Position numbers and translations under genes: made by a program. The notes under the pieces were generated by a model. The model was not told where the DNA came from and made no database searches. It saw only the letters and a program-made list of their open reading frames with translations. Below are positions 38,901 through 45,781 of a stretch of 64,000 nt of DNA, piece by piece. This DNA is from Corydoras sp. C115. Taxonomy: Eukaryota > Chordata > Actinopteri > Siluriformes > Callichthyidae. Every line of letters begins with the position of its first letter. Position 1 is the stretch's first letter. The stretch is from contig JAFMOC010000087.1 of NCBI GenBank assembly GCA_019802505.1, positions 678,501-742,500 on the forward strand. The letters are read 5' to 3'.

Positions 38901-39396
38901 TAAATCTGTTATGGTGAACTGTCTTTGTCTGAGTCTACATTTCTTGCGTGGGTTTCCTTTACGTTCTCTATTGCATGTCTTGCTAGTTTGGGTTAATAAT
39001 TTTCCGGAAAATTACAAAACAATTATAACCTTTTAATGCAAAACTGGTATTTAAATTGTGAACTTATAATAATGTTGTATGTGTGTATACATGAACATAC
39101 TGTATATATGCCAACTAAATACACTCTCTCTTGGTGGTCTCTCTCACCACAAATGGCAGCAGACACTCCTGCTGTAGGTTAACTGCATACAGACTGAGTA
39201 AAGGCACACGACTAGGTCCTTCTAGGCTGCTTGCCAGACAGAGGAAATTTTCAAGTGCCTCACACACAACAGAACGTGTCTCTGACCACCAGGGTAGCGA
39301 TGTGTCGACTATCAGAACCCGGGGGGGCTGATTGGAGAAGGATGTGGCACGGCACAATTGACTAGCTGAACCACAGGACCGGTTTCTTGCACTCAT
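14135..39396 (-). CDS. m1ap: m1ap, meiosis 1 associated protein (complete coding region, nine exons)
   Basis: Germline protein needed for meiosis I in males. In mammals it works with the TEX11-SHOC1-SPO16 group that promotes crossovers (family knowledge). Exons in transcript order, as window positions: 39396-39148, 37669-37484, 35283-35094, 21817-21647, 19552-19393, 18205-18064, 17317-17120, 15608-15429, 14305-14135. All junctions keep phase and give 548 residues plus stop; the human protein has 530. Landmarks shared with human M1AP are PPRVLIVDTSLPWW, QQFKQYIRHAT, VLKQLERALKD, MDLQ with KTWLHD, KCDMQERLL, RPTTCWQLDWEEME, TRELMLP, FNPL and ATVAPL. I see no frameshift or internal stop, so the gene looks intact. 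Introns sum to about 24 kb, the longest (13.3 kb) between the third and fourth exons. It converges on dok1. Confidence 0.93.
15329..15334 (-). promoter_or_regulatory. possible intronic polyadenylation signal in m1ap
   Basis: AATAAA on the - strand, 38 bp past the TAA that ends the read-through frame of exon 8. Together they could give a short m1ap isoform lacking the terminal exon. Only the hexamer and the stop are seen. Confidence 0.3.
15429..15608 (-). CDS. m1ap: m1ap coding exon 8
   Basis: 60 codons, acceptor CTTGTGTCCCAG, donor CAG|GTCAGA (C at +3). Reads KCLMQLEEDPGFNPL, then NLYPHLRMRGLL and ends EGSTRQ. A second acceptor 15 bp inside (GATGCAG) would drop KCLMQ and also fit the human length. 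If the donor is not used, the frame runs on 18 codons to TAA at 15374-15372. Confidence 0.85.
15827..16175 (-). mobile_element. S1 SINE, full length
   Basis: In the m1ap intron between exons 7 and 8, in the same direction as the gene. Intact A and B boxes. Shares its target site with the adjacent short form. Confidence 0.92.
16188..16319 (-). mobile_element. S1 short form
   Basis: 132 bp beginning in sense TGCCCAGCGATGG. Flanked on both sides by GAGACCCAAACA. Confidence 0.92.
16367..16713 (+). mobile_element. S1 SINE, full length
   Basis: Perfect 12 bp TSD GATATTAAAGGA at 16355-16366 and 16714-16725. GGAT tail. Opposite in orientation to the full copy at 15827, forming an inverted pair inside the m1ap intron. 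Confidence 0.92.
17120..17317 (-). CDS. m1ap: m1ap coding exon 7
   Basis: 66 codons, phase 0, acceptor TTTTCCCACAG, donor GAG|GTATTA. Reads NHDWFLLVRSEPEFG, FSYYVIQSSSSLCLLLKPVL and TRELMLPCS, then NTVTMLE. Human has FYVIMPSHSLTLLVKAVATRELMLPS at this point. Confidence 0.92.
17503..17842 (+). mobile_element. S1 SINE, full length
   Basis: Perfect 12 bp TSD AAGTTATAAGAA at 17491-17502 and 17843-17854. In the m1ap intron between exons 6 and 7, antisense to the gene. Confidence 0.92.
17898..17973. repeat. (CA)n(TA)n microsatellite
   Basis: About 14 bp of CA followed by about 62 bp of TA. Confidence 0.95.
18064..18205 (-). CDS. m1ap: m1ap coding exon 6
   Basis: 142 bp, acceptor GTGTCTCAG. Reads VLRADGVCQSVLYGLPLL, then RPTTCWQLDWEEME and HALCYILR, the most conserved block of the protein. 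The donor is AGA|GTCAGT, with C at +3. Reading on hits TAA four codons later, so splicing here is required. The next exon continues exactly as human M1AP does (EWLLL-type motif). Confidence 0.92.
18300..18493 (-). mobile_element. M1 element, partial
   Basis: Inverted match to the right half of the copy at 1800 (CTGCTCTGTGGT, GGTCAGGACC, inner inverted end). It lies in an m1ap intron, just before exon 6 in transcript order. Confidence 0.7.
19393..19552 (-). CDS. m1ap: m1ap coding exon 5
   Basis: 160 bp, acceptor GTTTGTAG, donor CAA|GTATGG, phase 1 in and phase 2 out. Reads VCIKCDMQERLLSPALLPG and ends RLQVIK across the junction, matching human MCLKCDLQERLLCPSLLAG and LQVIK. The middle, rich in N, P and Q, is poorly conserved. 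Confidence 0.92.
19785..20127 (-). mobile_element. S1 SINE, full length
   Basis: Perfect 10 bp TSD TGATGTTTTA at 19775-19784 and 20128-20137. In the m1ap intron between exons 4 and 5. The TG-rich stretch is shortened. Confidence 0.92.
20331..20520 (+). mobile_element. second SINE family (S3), degenerate copy
   Basis: GTCATAGGCTTGTTGTTAAG, CCTGGTCCCAACAAGTACTA, GAAGTGCCCTTGGGCAAGCA and TGGATTAAATGTGAAGGACC. This resembles a widespread fish SINE whose head is tRNA-like and whose body has TGCCCTTGAGCAAGGCACC. The head is damaged here. The copy at 42575 is related. Confidence 0.6.
21647..21817 (-). CDS. m1ap: m1ap coding exon 4
   Basis: 171 bp. The acceptor AACGTAG lies after a poor pyrimidine stretch. 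It was chosen because it completes the split glycine codon and gives GAEMDLQIVENSV. Then KTWLHDQTGEREHLQLFL (human KAWLHNSGTDQEQIHLLL). Donor GTG|GTAATT, phase 1 out. It is 13.3 kb from the previous exon. Confidence 0.88.
22098..22450. mobile_element. diverged relative of the M1 element
   Basis: Contains GGTCAGGATCTCCACAGA and AGTCCACCACCAAAAATTGA, which resemble a related fish repeat. The core GCAGCAGTGCTGC is missing. Family membership is uncertain. Confidence 0.35.
23702..23733. repeat. 12 bp perfect hairpin at the left edge of an S1 copy
   Basis: AATTTATTGCAT and its exact inverse ATGCAATAAATT around an 8 bp loop. ATTTATTGCA also occurs right after the S1 copy, at about 24018, so the inverted arm seems to be derived from the target site. 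Confidence 0.75.
23733..24015 (+). mobile_element. S1 SINE, truncated inside the B box
   Basis: Begins TCAAATCCCCATCTGGG, lacking the A box, and continues to the GAAT tail. Its left boundary is the hairpin at 23702. Confidence 0.9.
24170..24450 (-). mobile_element. S1-like SINE, old copy
   Basis: TAGGGTCGCGGTGGGTT, GAGCAGATACAC, CATGTTTTTTGACTGTGAGA and AACTCCACCCAGATTGGGAT are recognisable, but many blocks are lost. Next to the younger copy at 24511. Confidence 0.65.
24511..24880 (-). mobile_element. S1 SINE, full length with a small internal expansion
   Basis: Complete from the GAAT-type tail to the GGGCGGCACGG head. The middle has an expanded ACACGCACGCATACAC stretch and extra bases in ATATATACGGGGCATC. 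In the long m1ap intron. Confidence 0.9.
24881..26133. other. m1ap intron, nothing recognised
   Basis: AT-rich sequence without splice-bounded coding frames or a repeat family that I can name. Confidence 0.5.
26146..26491 (+). mobile_element. S1 SINE, full length
   Basis: 12 bp TSD ATACAAAAAACA / ATATAAAAAACA (one difference) at 26134-26145 and 26492-26503. The A box has lost one base (TTAGTGTTTAG). Confidence 0.9.
27184..27490 (+). mobile_element. M1 element, right end truncated
   Basis: Inner left end AGATGGACTTTTCAG, core GCAGCAATGCTGCTGTAG, to GGTCCTGACCATTAAAG. The outer ends are missing. In the long m1ap intron. Confidence 0.75.
27491..30943. other. m1ap intron, mostly unassigned
   Basis: Apart from the possible M1 relative at 28737, no repeat or exon was recognised. 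The stretch 29960-30200 is more GC-balanced and complex than its surroundings and could be a conserved noncoding element; I cannot test that here. Confidence 0.45.
28737..29262. mobile_element. possible diverged M1 relative
   Basis: The ends TTTAGTTCTACAGTTATATT and AATTGTAACTGCAAAATGC are weakly inverted to each other and like the inner ends of M1. The core (GTGGTGGAGGATT, GCTGCACTCTG) is only loosely alike. Confidence 0.35.
30954..31302 (+). mobile_element. S1 SINE, full length
   Basis: 10 bp TSD ATTTTTAATT at 30944-30953 and 31303-31312. Starts a few bases inside the head (GGCACGGTGGC). In the long m1ap intron, antisense to the gene. Confidence 0.9.
31842..32277 (+). mobile_element. M1 element, nearly complete
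   Basis: Starts GGACACACCTTCTTTTTGCT, with inner end AAGATGGACTTTGTAGTT, core GTGCAGCAGTGCTGCTGTAG, and ends AAAAGTCCATCTTTACAT. It lacks the outermost part of both ends. In the long m1ap intron. Confidence 0.75.
33785..33965 (-). mobile_element. S1-like SINE, old partial copy
   Basis: TAAGGTCGCGGGGAAACATC, CTAGGCAGATACACCCAGGA, TCACTGGGCACATACTAACT and ATATGGGGCAATTTAGG remain. The head and tail are absent. Confidence 0.65.
34224..34359 (-). mobile_element. S1 short form with perfect TSD
   Basis: Sense start GCCCAGCGATGG. TSD ATTTTCACAAACA at 34211-34223 and 34361-34373, with one further A that could belong to either side. In the m1ap intron between exons 3 and 4. Confidence 0.9.
35094..35283 (-). 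CDS. m1ap: m1ap coding exon 3
   Basis: Acceptor GTTCACAG, 190 bp, phase 0 in and phase 1 out at GATG|GTGAGC. Reads VTVLSSEPGRAVLKQLERAL, KDSDLVNLRRLIVVHIS and an acidic end SYSADGTEQPDG. The human counterpart is PGKEVVKQLEEGLKDTDLARVRRFQVV. Confidence 0.92.
35788..36582 (+). mobile_element. pogo-like DNA transposon, internally deleted
   Basis: Inverted ends CCGTATTTTTCCGGACTATA and, inverted, CCGTATTTTCCGGACCATAA, with TA on both sides (35788-35789 and 36581-36582). Subterminal GCGCCTTATA-type motifs repeat near the right end. Inside are decayed pieces resembling the C-terminal half of a pogo/Tigger-type DDE transposase: ELAVIPGGLNKELRPLDIGV, then ASYATVCEWIVDAW and an acidic end SDTEDEDFDGF in shifting frames. 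A stop and frame shifts make it non-autonomous. In the m1ap intron between exons 2 and 3. Confidence 0.8.
37484..37669 (-). CDS. m1ap: m1ap coding exon 2
   Basis: Acceptor TATACACAG, 62 codons, phase 0. Reads QVKGNLVRLFSCVEELRSL, QQFKQYIRHAT and LTSHTVE. The donor is GAG|GTAATC. The frame stays open to another possible donor, CAG|GTATCA at 37451, but the earlier one gives HTVE-VTVLSSEPG, which lines up with human LEITILTSQPG without a gap. Use of the later site would add 11 residues. Confidence 0.9.
37991..38335 (-). mobile_element. S1 SINE, full length
   Basis: Perfect 12 bp TSD ATGTGCTATATT at 37979-37990 and 38336-38347. In the first coding-region intron of m1ap. Inverted relative to the copy 147 bp away at 38483. 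Confidence 0.92.
38483..38834 (+). mobile_element. S1 SINE, full length, at the edge of another SINE
   Basis: Perfect 12 bp TSD TAATTAATTTGC at 38471-38482 and 38835-38846. It landed at the 5' edge of the older SINE at 38845. Confidence 0.92.
38845..38990 (+). mobile_element. another tRNA-like SINE (S2), partial
   Basis: GCGCAGCATGATGGTGCAGTG with an A-box-like TGGTGCAGTGATTAG, a poor B box (GGGTTTAAATC), then TGCGTGGGTTTCCTTTACG. It resembles the common fish SINE with a GTGGGTTTCCTCC body but is diverged. Confidence 0.55.
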
Positions 39397-39408
39397 GTTT
39401 CTGGGAAT
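39148..39408 (-). CDS. m1ap: m1ap first coding exon (with 12 bp of 5' UTR)
   Basis: A splice acceptor (TTTTCATGCAG) ends at 39409, so a noncoding exon must lie at higher coordinates. ATG at 39396-39394 is chosen as the first ATG inside the exon; an ATG at 39414 lies in the intron. Reads MSARNRSCG, then QPPRVLIVDTSLPWW, CEALENFLCLASSLEGPSR and QQECLLPFV. Donor GTG|GTGAGA, phase 0. It matches the human N-terminus from PPRLLIV on. Confidence 0.9.
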
Positions 39409-39577
39409 CTGCATGAAAACAGAGTACACACAGATAACACAAGTAATTAAAAAAGAGCTTGAACAGTAATGTGTTTCCTACTTCAGCCTAATCTTTTTTA
39501 TAACAAACAATAATTGAATATTTTTTTTCAGTCAACGGACTTAAAAAATCTAAAGCCAAATTTTATAAAACTTATTA

Positions 39578-39900
39578 TTCATTCATTCATTATCTCCCGC
39601 TTTATCCTCTATTAGGGTCACGGTGGGGTTCTCGGGCGCTGGGCAGATACACCCAGGACAGGGCGCCAATCCATCGCTGGGCTCACACTCACTCACACAG
39701 ACACTCTCTATTTGGGGCAATTTTGAGAATTCAATTCACCTTGACCCATGTTTGTGGACTGTGGGAGGAAACCGGAGAACCCGGAGGAAACCCACGCAGA
39801 CACGGGGAGAACATGGAAACTCCACACAGATGGGGATTCGAACCGGGAATCCCTAGTGCTGAGTGGCAGACGTGCTAACCACTAAACCACCGTGCCGCCT
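39578..39900 (-). mobile_element. S1 SINE with a 30 bp internal deletion
   Basis: Perfect 11 bp TSD AAAACTTATTA at 39567-39577 and 39901-39911. The block CCCCATGCCCATCCAGGGGA is missing. Upstream of the first m1ap coding exon. Confidence 0.92.
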
Positions 39901-39932
39901 AAAACTTATTAATCAGGGCTCAATGGAAAACA

Positions 39933-40290
39933 GCGGCGGCACGGTGGCTTAGTGGTTAGCATGTTCTCCTCTCAGTGCTAGGGATTCCCGGTTCGAATCC
40001 CCATCTGGGTGGAGTTTCCATGTTCTCCCCGTGTCTGCGTGGGTTTCCTCCGGGTTCTCCGGTTTCCTCCCACAGTCCAAAAACGTGGATCAAGTCAATT
40101 GAGTTCTCCAAATTTTCCCATATAGAGTGTGTCTGTGTGAGTGAGTGTGTGTCCAGCGATAGATTGGTGTCCTGTCCTGGGTGTATCTGCCCAACGCCCG
40201 AAATGATCTCCCCTGGATGGGCATGGGGAACCCCCCACGACCCTAATAGAGGATAAAGTGGAAGATAATGAATGAATGAATGAATGAATA
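39933..40290 (+). mobile_element. S1 SINE, full length
   Basis: Perfect 11 bp TSD AATGGAAAACA at 39922-39932 and 40291-40301. Head to head with the copy at 39578, only 32 bp apart. Confidence 0.92.
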
Positions 40291-40760
40291 AATGGAAAAC
40301 AAAATGGACGATTTAGAATGCAACAAATCGTTTTATTTTCTTTTGTACTGTACAGCCACATGGCACACATAGTAGGAGTATATTTCATAAATATACCATT
40401 AATGCTAATTCTTAAAAATTGGCCCACTACACACATTTTGTAGTATGTAGTTTTGTTGACTGCTATTTAAGCATTTGCTCTTTAAAAATTTACATTTTAA
40501 ACACTGTAAAAAAATTCTATATGAATAAATAAATAAACGTGTTGATGTAAGTGTATCAGTTACTAATAGCAGAAGTCTTAAAAGATCTCATTATCTAGTA
40601 TTATCCAGTATCCAGCAAAGGTAAAATTATTTCACTGAATAAGGTAAATGCAGACTACACACACACACACACATTATATTTTTGCCAATTACAACCACTT
40701 CCCCTGACCAATATAGCAGCCATATTAATGCATTAAATGTAATTATTGAAACCAAAATTG

Positions 40761-41100
40761 GGGCGGCATGGTGGCTTAGTGGTTAGCACGTCTGCCTCTC
40801 AGCACTAGGGATTCCCGGTTCGAATCCCCATCTAGGTGGAGTTTCCATGTTCTCCCCGTGTCTGTGTGGGTTTCCTCTGGGTTCTCCGGTTTCCTCCCAC
40901 AGTCCAAAAACATGGATCAAGTCAATTGAGTTCTCCAAATTGCCCCATATTGAGTGCGTATGTGTCTCTGTGAGTGAGTGAGTGTGTGCCCAGCGATAGA
41001 TTGGCACCCTGTCCTCCCCTTGATGGGCATGGGGAACACCCCCGCGACCCTAATGTAGGATAAAGCAGAAGATATGGATGGATGGCTGGATGGATGGATG
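40761..41100 (+). mobile_element. S1 SINE, near full length
   Basis: 13 bp TSD GAAACCAAAATTG / GAAACCATAATTG (one difference) at 40748-40760 and 41101-41113. A small deletion removes GGGTGTATCTGCCCAGC. GGAT tail. Confidence 0.92.
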
Positions 41101-41641
41101 GAAACCATAATTGACACTGAATCATGATCAGGATCCTTTAAAATCCTACACGCTGCCCCATTACACAGTTAAAAATGTCAAGTCATAGTCCCAACAAGAA
41201 CATTACTGTTGTTTATATTAAACACGAGGAAGAGGCTATATTTGGTTACAGTTATCTGTGTAATATGGGTTCATCTGTCCTATTCCACTTCACAAGAAAT
41301 CTCTTTCACTAAGATGAGGCTGTGGATCATTCTGTGCCTCAAGCATTCCTTCTTTGTTTCGGCACAACATGCACAACAAAAGGCACAGTGTCTCATCTAA
41401 AACAGTGCAGTGCTTGAGTGTCATTAGATGAGCATGCAGCCTGATCAAAACAGCAACAGAGATAATCGGGTCGTGTTAATAGACCTGCAGTCATACAGAG
41501 ATAAAAACATGTTTTTTGTCTTTAGAAAAGACAGAGTTAACTGCAAGAAACCAGATCACCAGGAACACCCCAGACTCAGGGTTTGTTGGGAGGTCAGAGT
41601 TTTTTTTATTGGCTGTGATGGCAATGGACCCCATTAGATAT

Positions 41642-41985
41642 TAATTCATTCATTATCTTCCGCTTTATCCTCTGTTAGGGTCGCGGTGGGGTTCCCCATG
41701 CCCATCCAGGGGAGAACTTTTTGGGCGCTGGGCAGATAGACCCAGGACAGGGCGCCAATCTATCACTGGGCACACACTCACTCACACATACACACTCTAT
41801 ATGGGGCAATTTGGAGAACTCAATTGACTTGATCCATGTTTTTGGACTGTGGGAGGAAACCGGAGAACCCGGAGGAAACCCACACAGACACAGGGAGAAC
41901 ATGGAAACTCCACCCAGATGGGATTCGAACCGGGAATCCCTAGGGCTGAGAGGAGAACATGCTAACCACTAAGCCACCGTGCCCC
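41642..41985 (-). mobile_element. S1 SINE, full length
   Basis: Perfect 12 bp TSD CCCATTAGATAT at 41630-41641 and 41986-41997. Confidence 0.92.
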
Positions 41986-42048
41986 CCCATTAGATATGTA
42001 TTTTAATATTTACCTTTATTTATACATGCACATGTAAATGATCAATAT

Positions 42049-42396
42049 TCATTCATTCATTCATTATCATCCGCTTTTTCCTCTATTAGGGTCGCGGGGG
42101 GGTTCCCCATGCCCATCCAGGGGAGAACGTCTCGGGCGCTGGGCAGATACACCCAGGACAGGGCGCCAATCTATCGCTGGGCACACACTCACTCACACAT
42201 ACACACTCTATATGGGGCAATTTGGAGAACTCAATTGACTTGATCCATGTTTTTGGACTGTGGGAAACCAGAGAACCCGGAGGAAACCCACACGGACACG
42301 GGGAGTACATGGAAACTCCACCCAGATGGGGATTCGATCTGGGAATCCCTAGTGCTGAGAGGAGAACATGCTAACCACTAAGCCACTGTGCCGCCC
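42049..42396 (-). mobile_element. S1 SINE, full length
   Basis: 15 bp TSD GTAAATGATCAATAT / GTAAATGATCGATAT (one difference) at 42034-42048 and 42397-42411. Only 52 bp separate its left TSD from the neighbouring copy. Confidence 0.92.
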
Positions 42397-42574
42397 GTAA
42401 ATGATCGATATCATTCAGGTAATACAATTCACGTCTGGCTACAATAAATGTTTTGGTCTAAATTATCAGGAGTCTCTGATCCACTGGTCTGTTTGGGCCC
42501 TATATAGTCACAGGCCTTACTTGAAAGAGGTTAAATTGGACATTGAGGTTGAGGTCTGCTATTACCGGGGTAAG

Positions 42575-42727
42575 TGGGGGCAGTCATGGGCTTATGGTTA
42601 TAGAACCAACCATGTGACCTGAAGTTCCCTGGTTCGATTCATGGTCCCATAAATTATTATGACTGAAGCGCCCTTGATCAAGGCACCTAACCACAATAGC
42701 ACTGCTCCGGACATGTGTGCTTATTTC

Positions 42728-42765
<38 letters not shown>

Positions 42766-42810
42766 ACAGATGGGTTAAATGTGGAAAATGAATACCTTAA
42801 ATGTGAGCAC
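42575..42810 (+). mobile_element. S3 SINE with internal TG microsatellite
   Basis: GGGGGCAGTCATGGGCTTAT, tRNA-like TTATGGTTATAGAACC, B box GGTTCGATTC, GCGCCCTTGATCAAGGCACC and a TGGGTTAAATGTGGAAAATG end. The TG tract at 42732-42764 has grown within its body. Confidence 0.75.
42732..42764. repeat. TG microsatellite
   Basis: About 33 bp of pure GT, inside the S3 SINE. Confidence 0.95.
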
Positions 42811-43197
42811 AAAGTTTTTTTTTCTTTACTGTAGCTGTAGGCATAGTGCGTGCAAGGTGGCAGAGGATTTGTATGCATCAGCGAAAGCAATAACTTAAAT
42901 TTAGTCTTCCTTCCTGAAAGGTGGGGGAGGTTAGTTAATAAGTCAATAAGACAAGCGGTAAGTTAGTCAGTCAGTCAATAAGTTAATCAGTAACTATCAT
43001 GGGTACGAAAGTCAATAAGCAAATAAAAGGCAGATTTGCCATTAAAAATGTGTCGCTTCAGCAGCTTTACACAGCTGTGTCAGAGTCCTGACAAAATGTT
43101 CAAATAAAATCCTTAGTCATACAATATATTAACAAAAGAATTGAACCCCATGCATGTTACAACTACAAGAGTGTTTATGACGTTTAATTTTAAGGTG

Positions 43198-43329
43198 CAG
43201 CGATGGATTGGCGCCCTGTCCTGGGTCTATCTGCCCAGCGCCCGAGACGTTCTCCCCTGGATGGGCATGGGGAACCCCACCGCGACCCTAATAGAGGATA
43301 AAGCGGGAGATAATGAATGAAAATGAATG
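43198..43329 (+). mobile_element. S1 short form
   Basis: Begins CAGCGATGGATTGGCGCCC and ends in GAATGAAAATGAATG. Confidence 0.92.
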
Positions 43330-43341
43330 AATTTTAAGGTG

Positions 43342-43652
43342 GGCACGGTGGCTTAGTGGTTAGCACGTTCTCCTCTCAGCGCTAGGGATTCCCGGTTCGA
43401 ATCCCCATCTGGGTGGAGTTTCCATGTTCTCCCCGTGTCCATGTGGGTTTCCTCCCACAGTCCAAAAACATGGATCACGTCAATTGAGTTCTCCAAATTG
43501 CCCCATGTAGAGTGTGAGTGTGTGCCCACCGATAGATTGGCACCCTGTCCTGGCTGTATCCGCCCAGCGCCCGAAACGTTCTCCCCTGGATGGGCATGGA
43601 GAACCCTCCCGCGACCCTAATAGAGGATAAAGTGGAAGATAAAGAATGAATG
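43342..43652 (+). mobile_element. S1 SINE with small deletions
   Basis: The head starts at GCACGGTGGC. It has lost TCCGGGTTCTCCGG in the body and part of the TG-rich stretch. A and B boxes are intact. Confidence 0.92.
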
Positions 43653-43890
43653 AATTTTAAGGTGGTTCCACCCTTTGCACCTATAACCACTTTGAAACAT
43701 CTAGAAAGGATTTTTTTGCCCATTTATACAGAATTGCATTTGTAAAGTCAGACACTGATGTTAGACTAAAGGACCAAACTCAAAATCTCTGTCCTGGATC
43801 AATCATGAGGCTGAGGGTCAGTCCAGTTCTTCAACACCCAACTTACCCAACCATGATTTTATGATTGAACATGCTGGTGCAGAGAAAGGG

Positions 43891-44234
43891 CACGGTGGCT
43901 TAGTGGTTAGCATGTTCTCCTCTCAGCACTAGGGATTCCTGGTTCGAATCCCTATCTGTTTGGAGTTTCCATGTTCTCCCCGTGTCCGTGTGGGTTTCCT
44001 CCGGGTTCTCCGGTTTCCTCCCACAGTCCAAAAAACATGGATCAAGTCAATTGAGTTCTCCAAATTGCCCCATATAGAGTGTGTTTGTGTGTGTGAGTGT
44101 GTGCCCAGTGATAGATTGGCGCCCTGTCCTGTGTGTCTGCCCAGCATCCGAAACGTTCTCCCTTGGATGGACATGGGGAACCCCCCCCCGTGACCCTAAT
44201 AGAGGATAAAGCGGAAGATAAATGGATGATGGAT
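43891..44234 (+). mobile_element. S1 SINE, first unit of a dimer
   Basis: Starts CACGGTGGCTTAGTGG directly after GTGCAGAGAAAGGG (43877-43890). Ends in GGATGATGGATGAT and passes through AAATTTT into the next unit. Confidence 0.9.
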
Positions 44235-44244
44235 GATAAATTTT

Positions 44245-44585
44245 GGGCGGCACGGTGGTTTAGTGGTTAGCATGTTCTCCTCTCAGCACTGGTTCGAATC
44301 GCAATCTGGGTGGAGTTTCCATGTTCTCCCCGTGTCCACGTGGGTTTCCTCCGGGATCTCCGGTTTCCGCCCACAGTCCAAAAACATGGATCAAGTCAAT
44401 TGATTTCCCCAAATTGCCCCATATAGAGTGTTTGTGTGAGTGAGTGTGTGCCCAGAGATATATTGTCACCCTGTCCTGGGTGTATCTGCCCAGCGCCCGA
44501 AACGTTCTTCCCCTGGATGGGCATGGGAAACCCCCCCCCCCCCGCCGCTACCCTTATATAGGATAAAGTGAAAGATAATGGATGG
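44245..44585 (+). mobile_element. S1 SINE, second unit of a dimer
   Basis: Full head GGGCGGCACGGTGG, but the stretch between A and B boxes is shortened. Followed by GTGCAAGAAAGGG (44586-44598), which pairs with the sequence before the first unit. The dimer therefore seems to share one TSD. Confidence 0.9.
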
Positions 44586-44819
44586 GTGCAAGAAAGGGCC
44601 TTCCCCAAACTGTTACCTCAAAGTTGAAAGTACACAAAAGACAAAAATGGCAGGGCTTTTTAGTCTTTGATTTTATTTTCATATGAAGATGGGATGGAAT
44701 TAAGCACCTGAATTTACCGCTTAATATATTATGTATTACGTACATGTATTTGGATATTTAATGACGTAATAATAGATTTTGGTAGTGCAGCTTTAAAAAT
44801 ATATATATCTCCGTTTTGT

Positions 44820-45130
44820 ATATTAATTTTTTGTGAGTTTAATGGTGGATACGTCGTCTTTTACGGGAAATTAGTTTAACGTTAAGATTATTTGTGCGGA
44901 ATACGATTAAAGCAGGCAGACTGACTAATGCGGATGTCCGAAATGCCGTTAATTTGCGTGAGTTTAATACGCGTATTTCTGACGCTTTTTTCCCCCGAAA
45001 TTGACGAATTTCCAATTAAATGGCAGGTAAACCTTTTCACCCATATTTTGTTATTTAACTTGTTTCAGCTGCGGTGTCATCATTGTCCATTCCTAATCTC
45101 AGAACGCGGAATTCGTACGTAACACCGTTA
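44820..45130. other. CpG-dense segment
   Basis: About 21 CpG in 310 bp in otherwise AT-rich DNA, far above the surroundings. It could be the m1ap promoter region (5.4 kb above the first coding exon) or a young element that has not lost its CpGs. There is also a + strand GT...AG pair (GGCAG|GTAAAC at 45026 and TTTCAG|CTGCGG at 45068) too close together for a normal vertebrate intron. No gene is claimed. Confidence 0.35.
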
Positions 45131-45574
45131 ATCACCTTTTCAGCTTTCATTAGTTCCCAGACTAGTCACTTACCTTGTTTTGAGTTCATAAAAACCACAA
45201 ATAAAATTATGAGGCCTCAATGTTGTGGAAACAGAATAAAAAAAGTTGTATTTTTTAAAAAGTTTGACAGCACAGCTTGAGGCCAAACCTGACAGACAAA
45301 CCCTAGTTTATGTATTTTGATTGACAGGTCGAGTTCTGACACAGTGAAGCCTCATCAGCAGCAGCAGAAAACTGAAGCTGTCACATCCTATAAAACACAT
45401 CTTTATTTGTATAATATTTGTAAAAATATAGTTATATCATGAACACTAATGGAAAAATACATCATTATTTTAATTAGAGTTTTACTTTTTCACTATTATT
45501 GGCATATAACATAATGTTTTGCACTTTAGCTTTGAGGTTAAAATCAGGACCTTGCTGTGGAGAGGAAGGATAAA

Positions 45575-45781
45575 AGTTCCCATGTTCTTCCCTTGTCCAC
45601 ATGGGCTTCCTCTGGGTTCCCTGGTTTCCTCCCACAATCCAAAAACATGGATTCAAGGTAAACTGGCTGCTCTAAGTTACTTCTATATAGTGAGTGTGAG
45701 TGAGTGTGTGCCCAGTGATGGATTGGTGCCCTGTCCTGGGGGACCCTAGTATAGGATTAAGTGAAAGATGATGGATGCATG
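45575..45781 (+). mobile_element. S1-like SINE, old copy lacking the head
   Basis: TTCCCATGTTCTTCCCTTGT, CCTCCCACAATCCAAAAACA, TGTGCCCAGTGATGGATTGG and GAAAGATGATGGATGCATGG in order, with a deletion in the 3' part. Confidence 0.75.

Larger units (their letters stand above)
43186..43664. repeat. triple target-site block: short S1 and full S1 in tandem
   Basis: The target AATTTTAAGGTG occurs three times: 43186-43197, 43330-43341 and 43653-43664. The order on the + strand is target, short, target, full, target, the same element-sense order as at 15815-16331. Confidence 0.92.
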
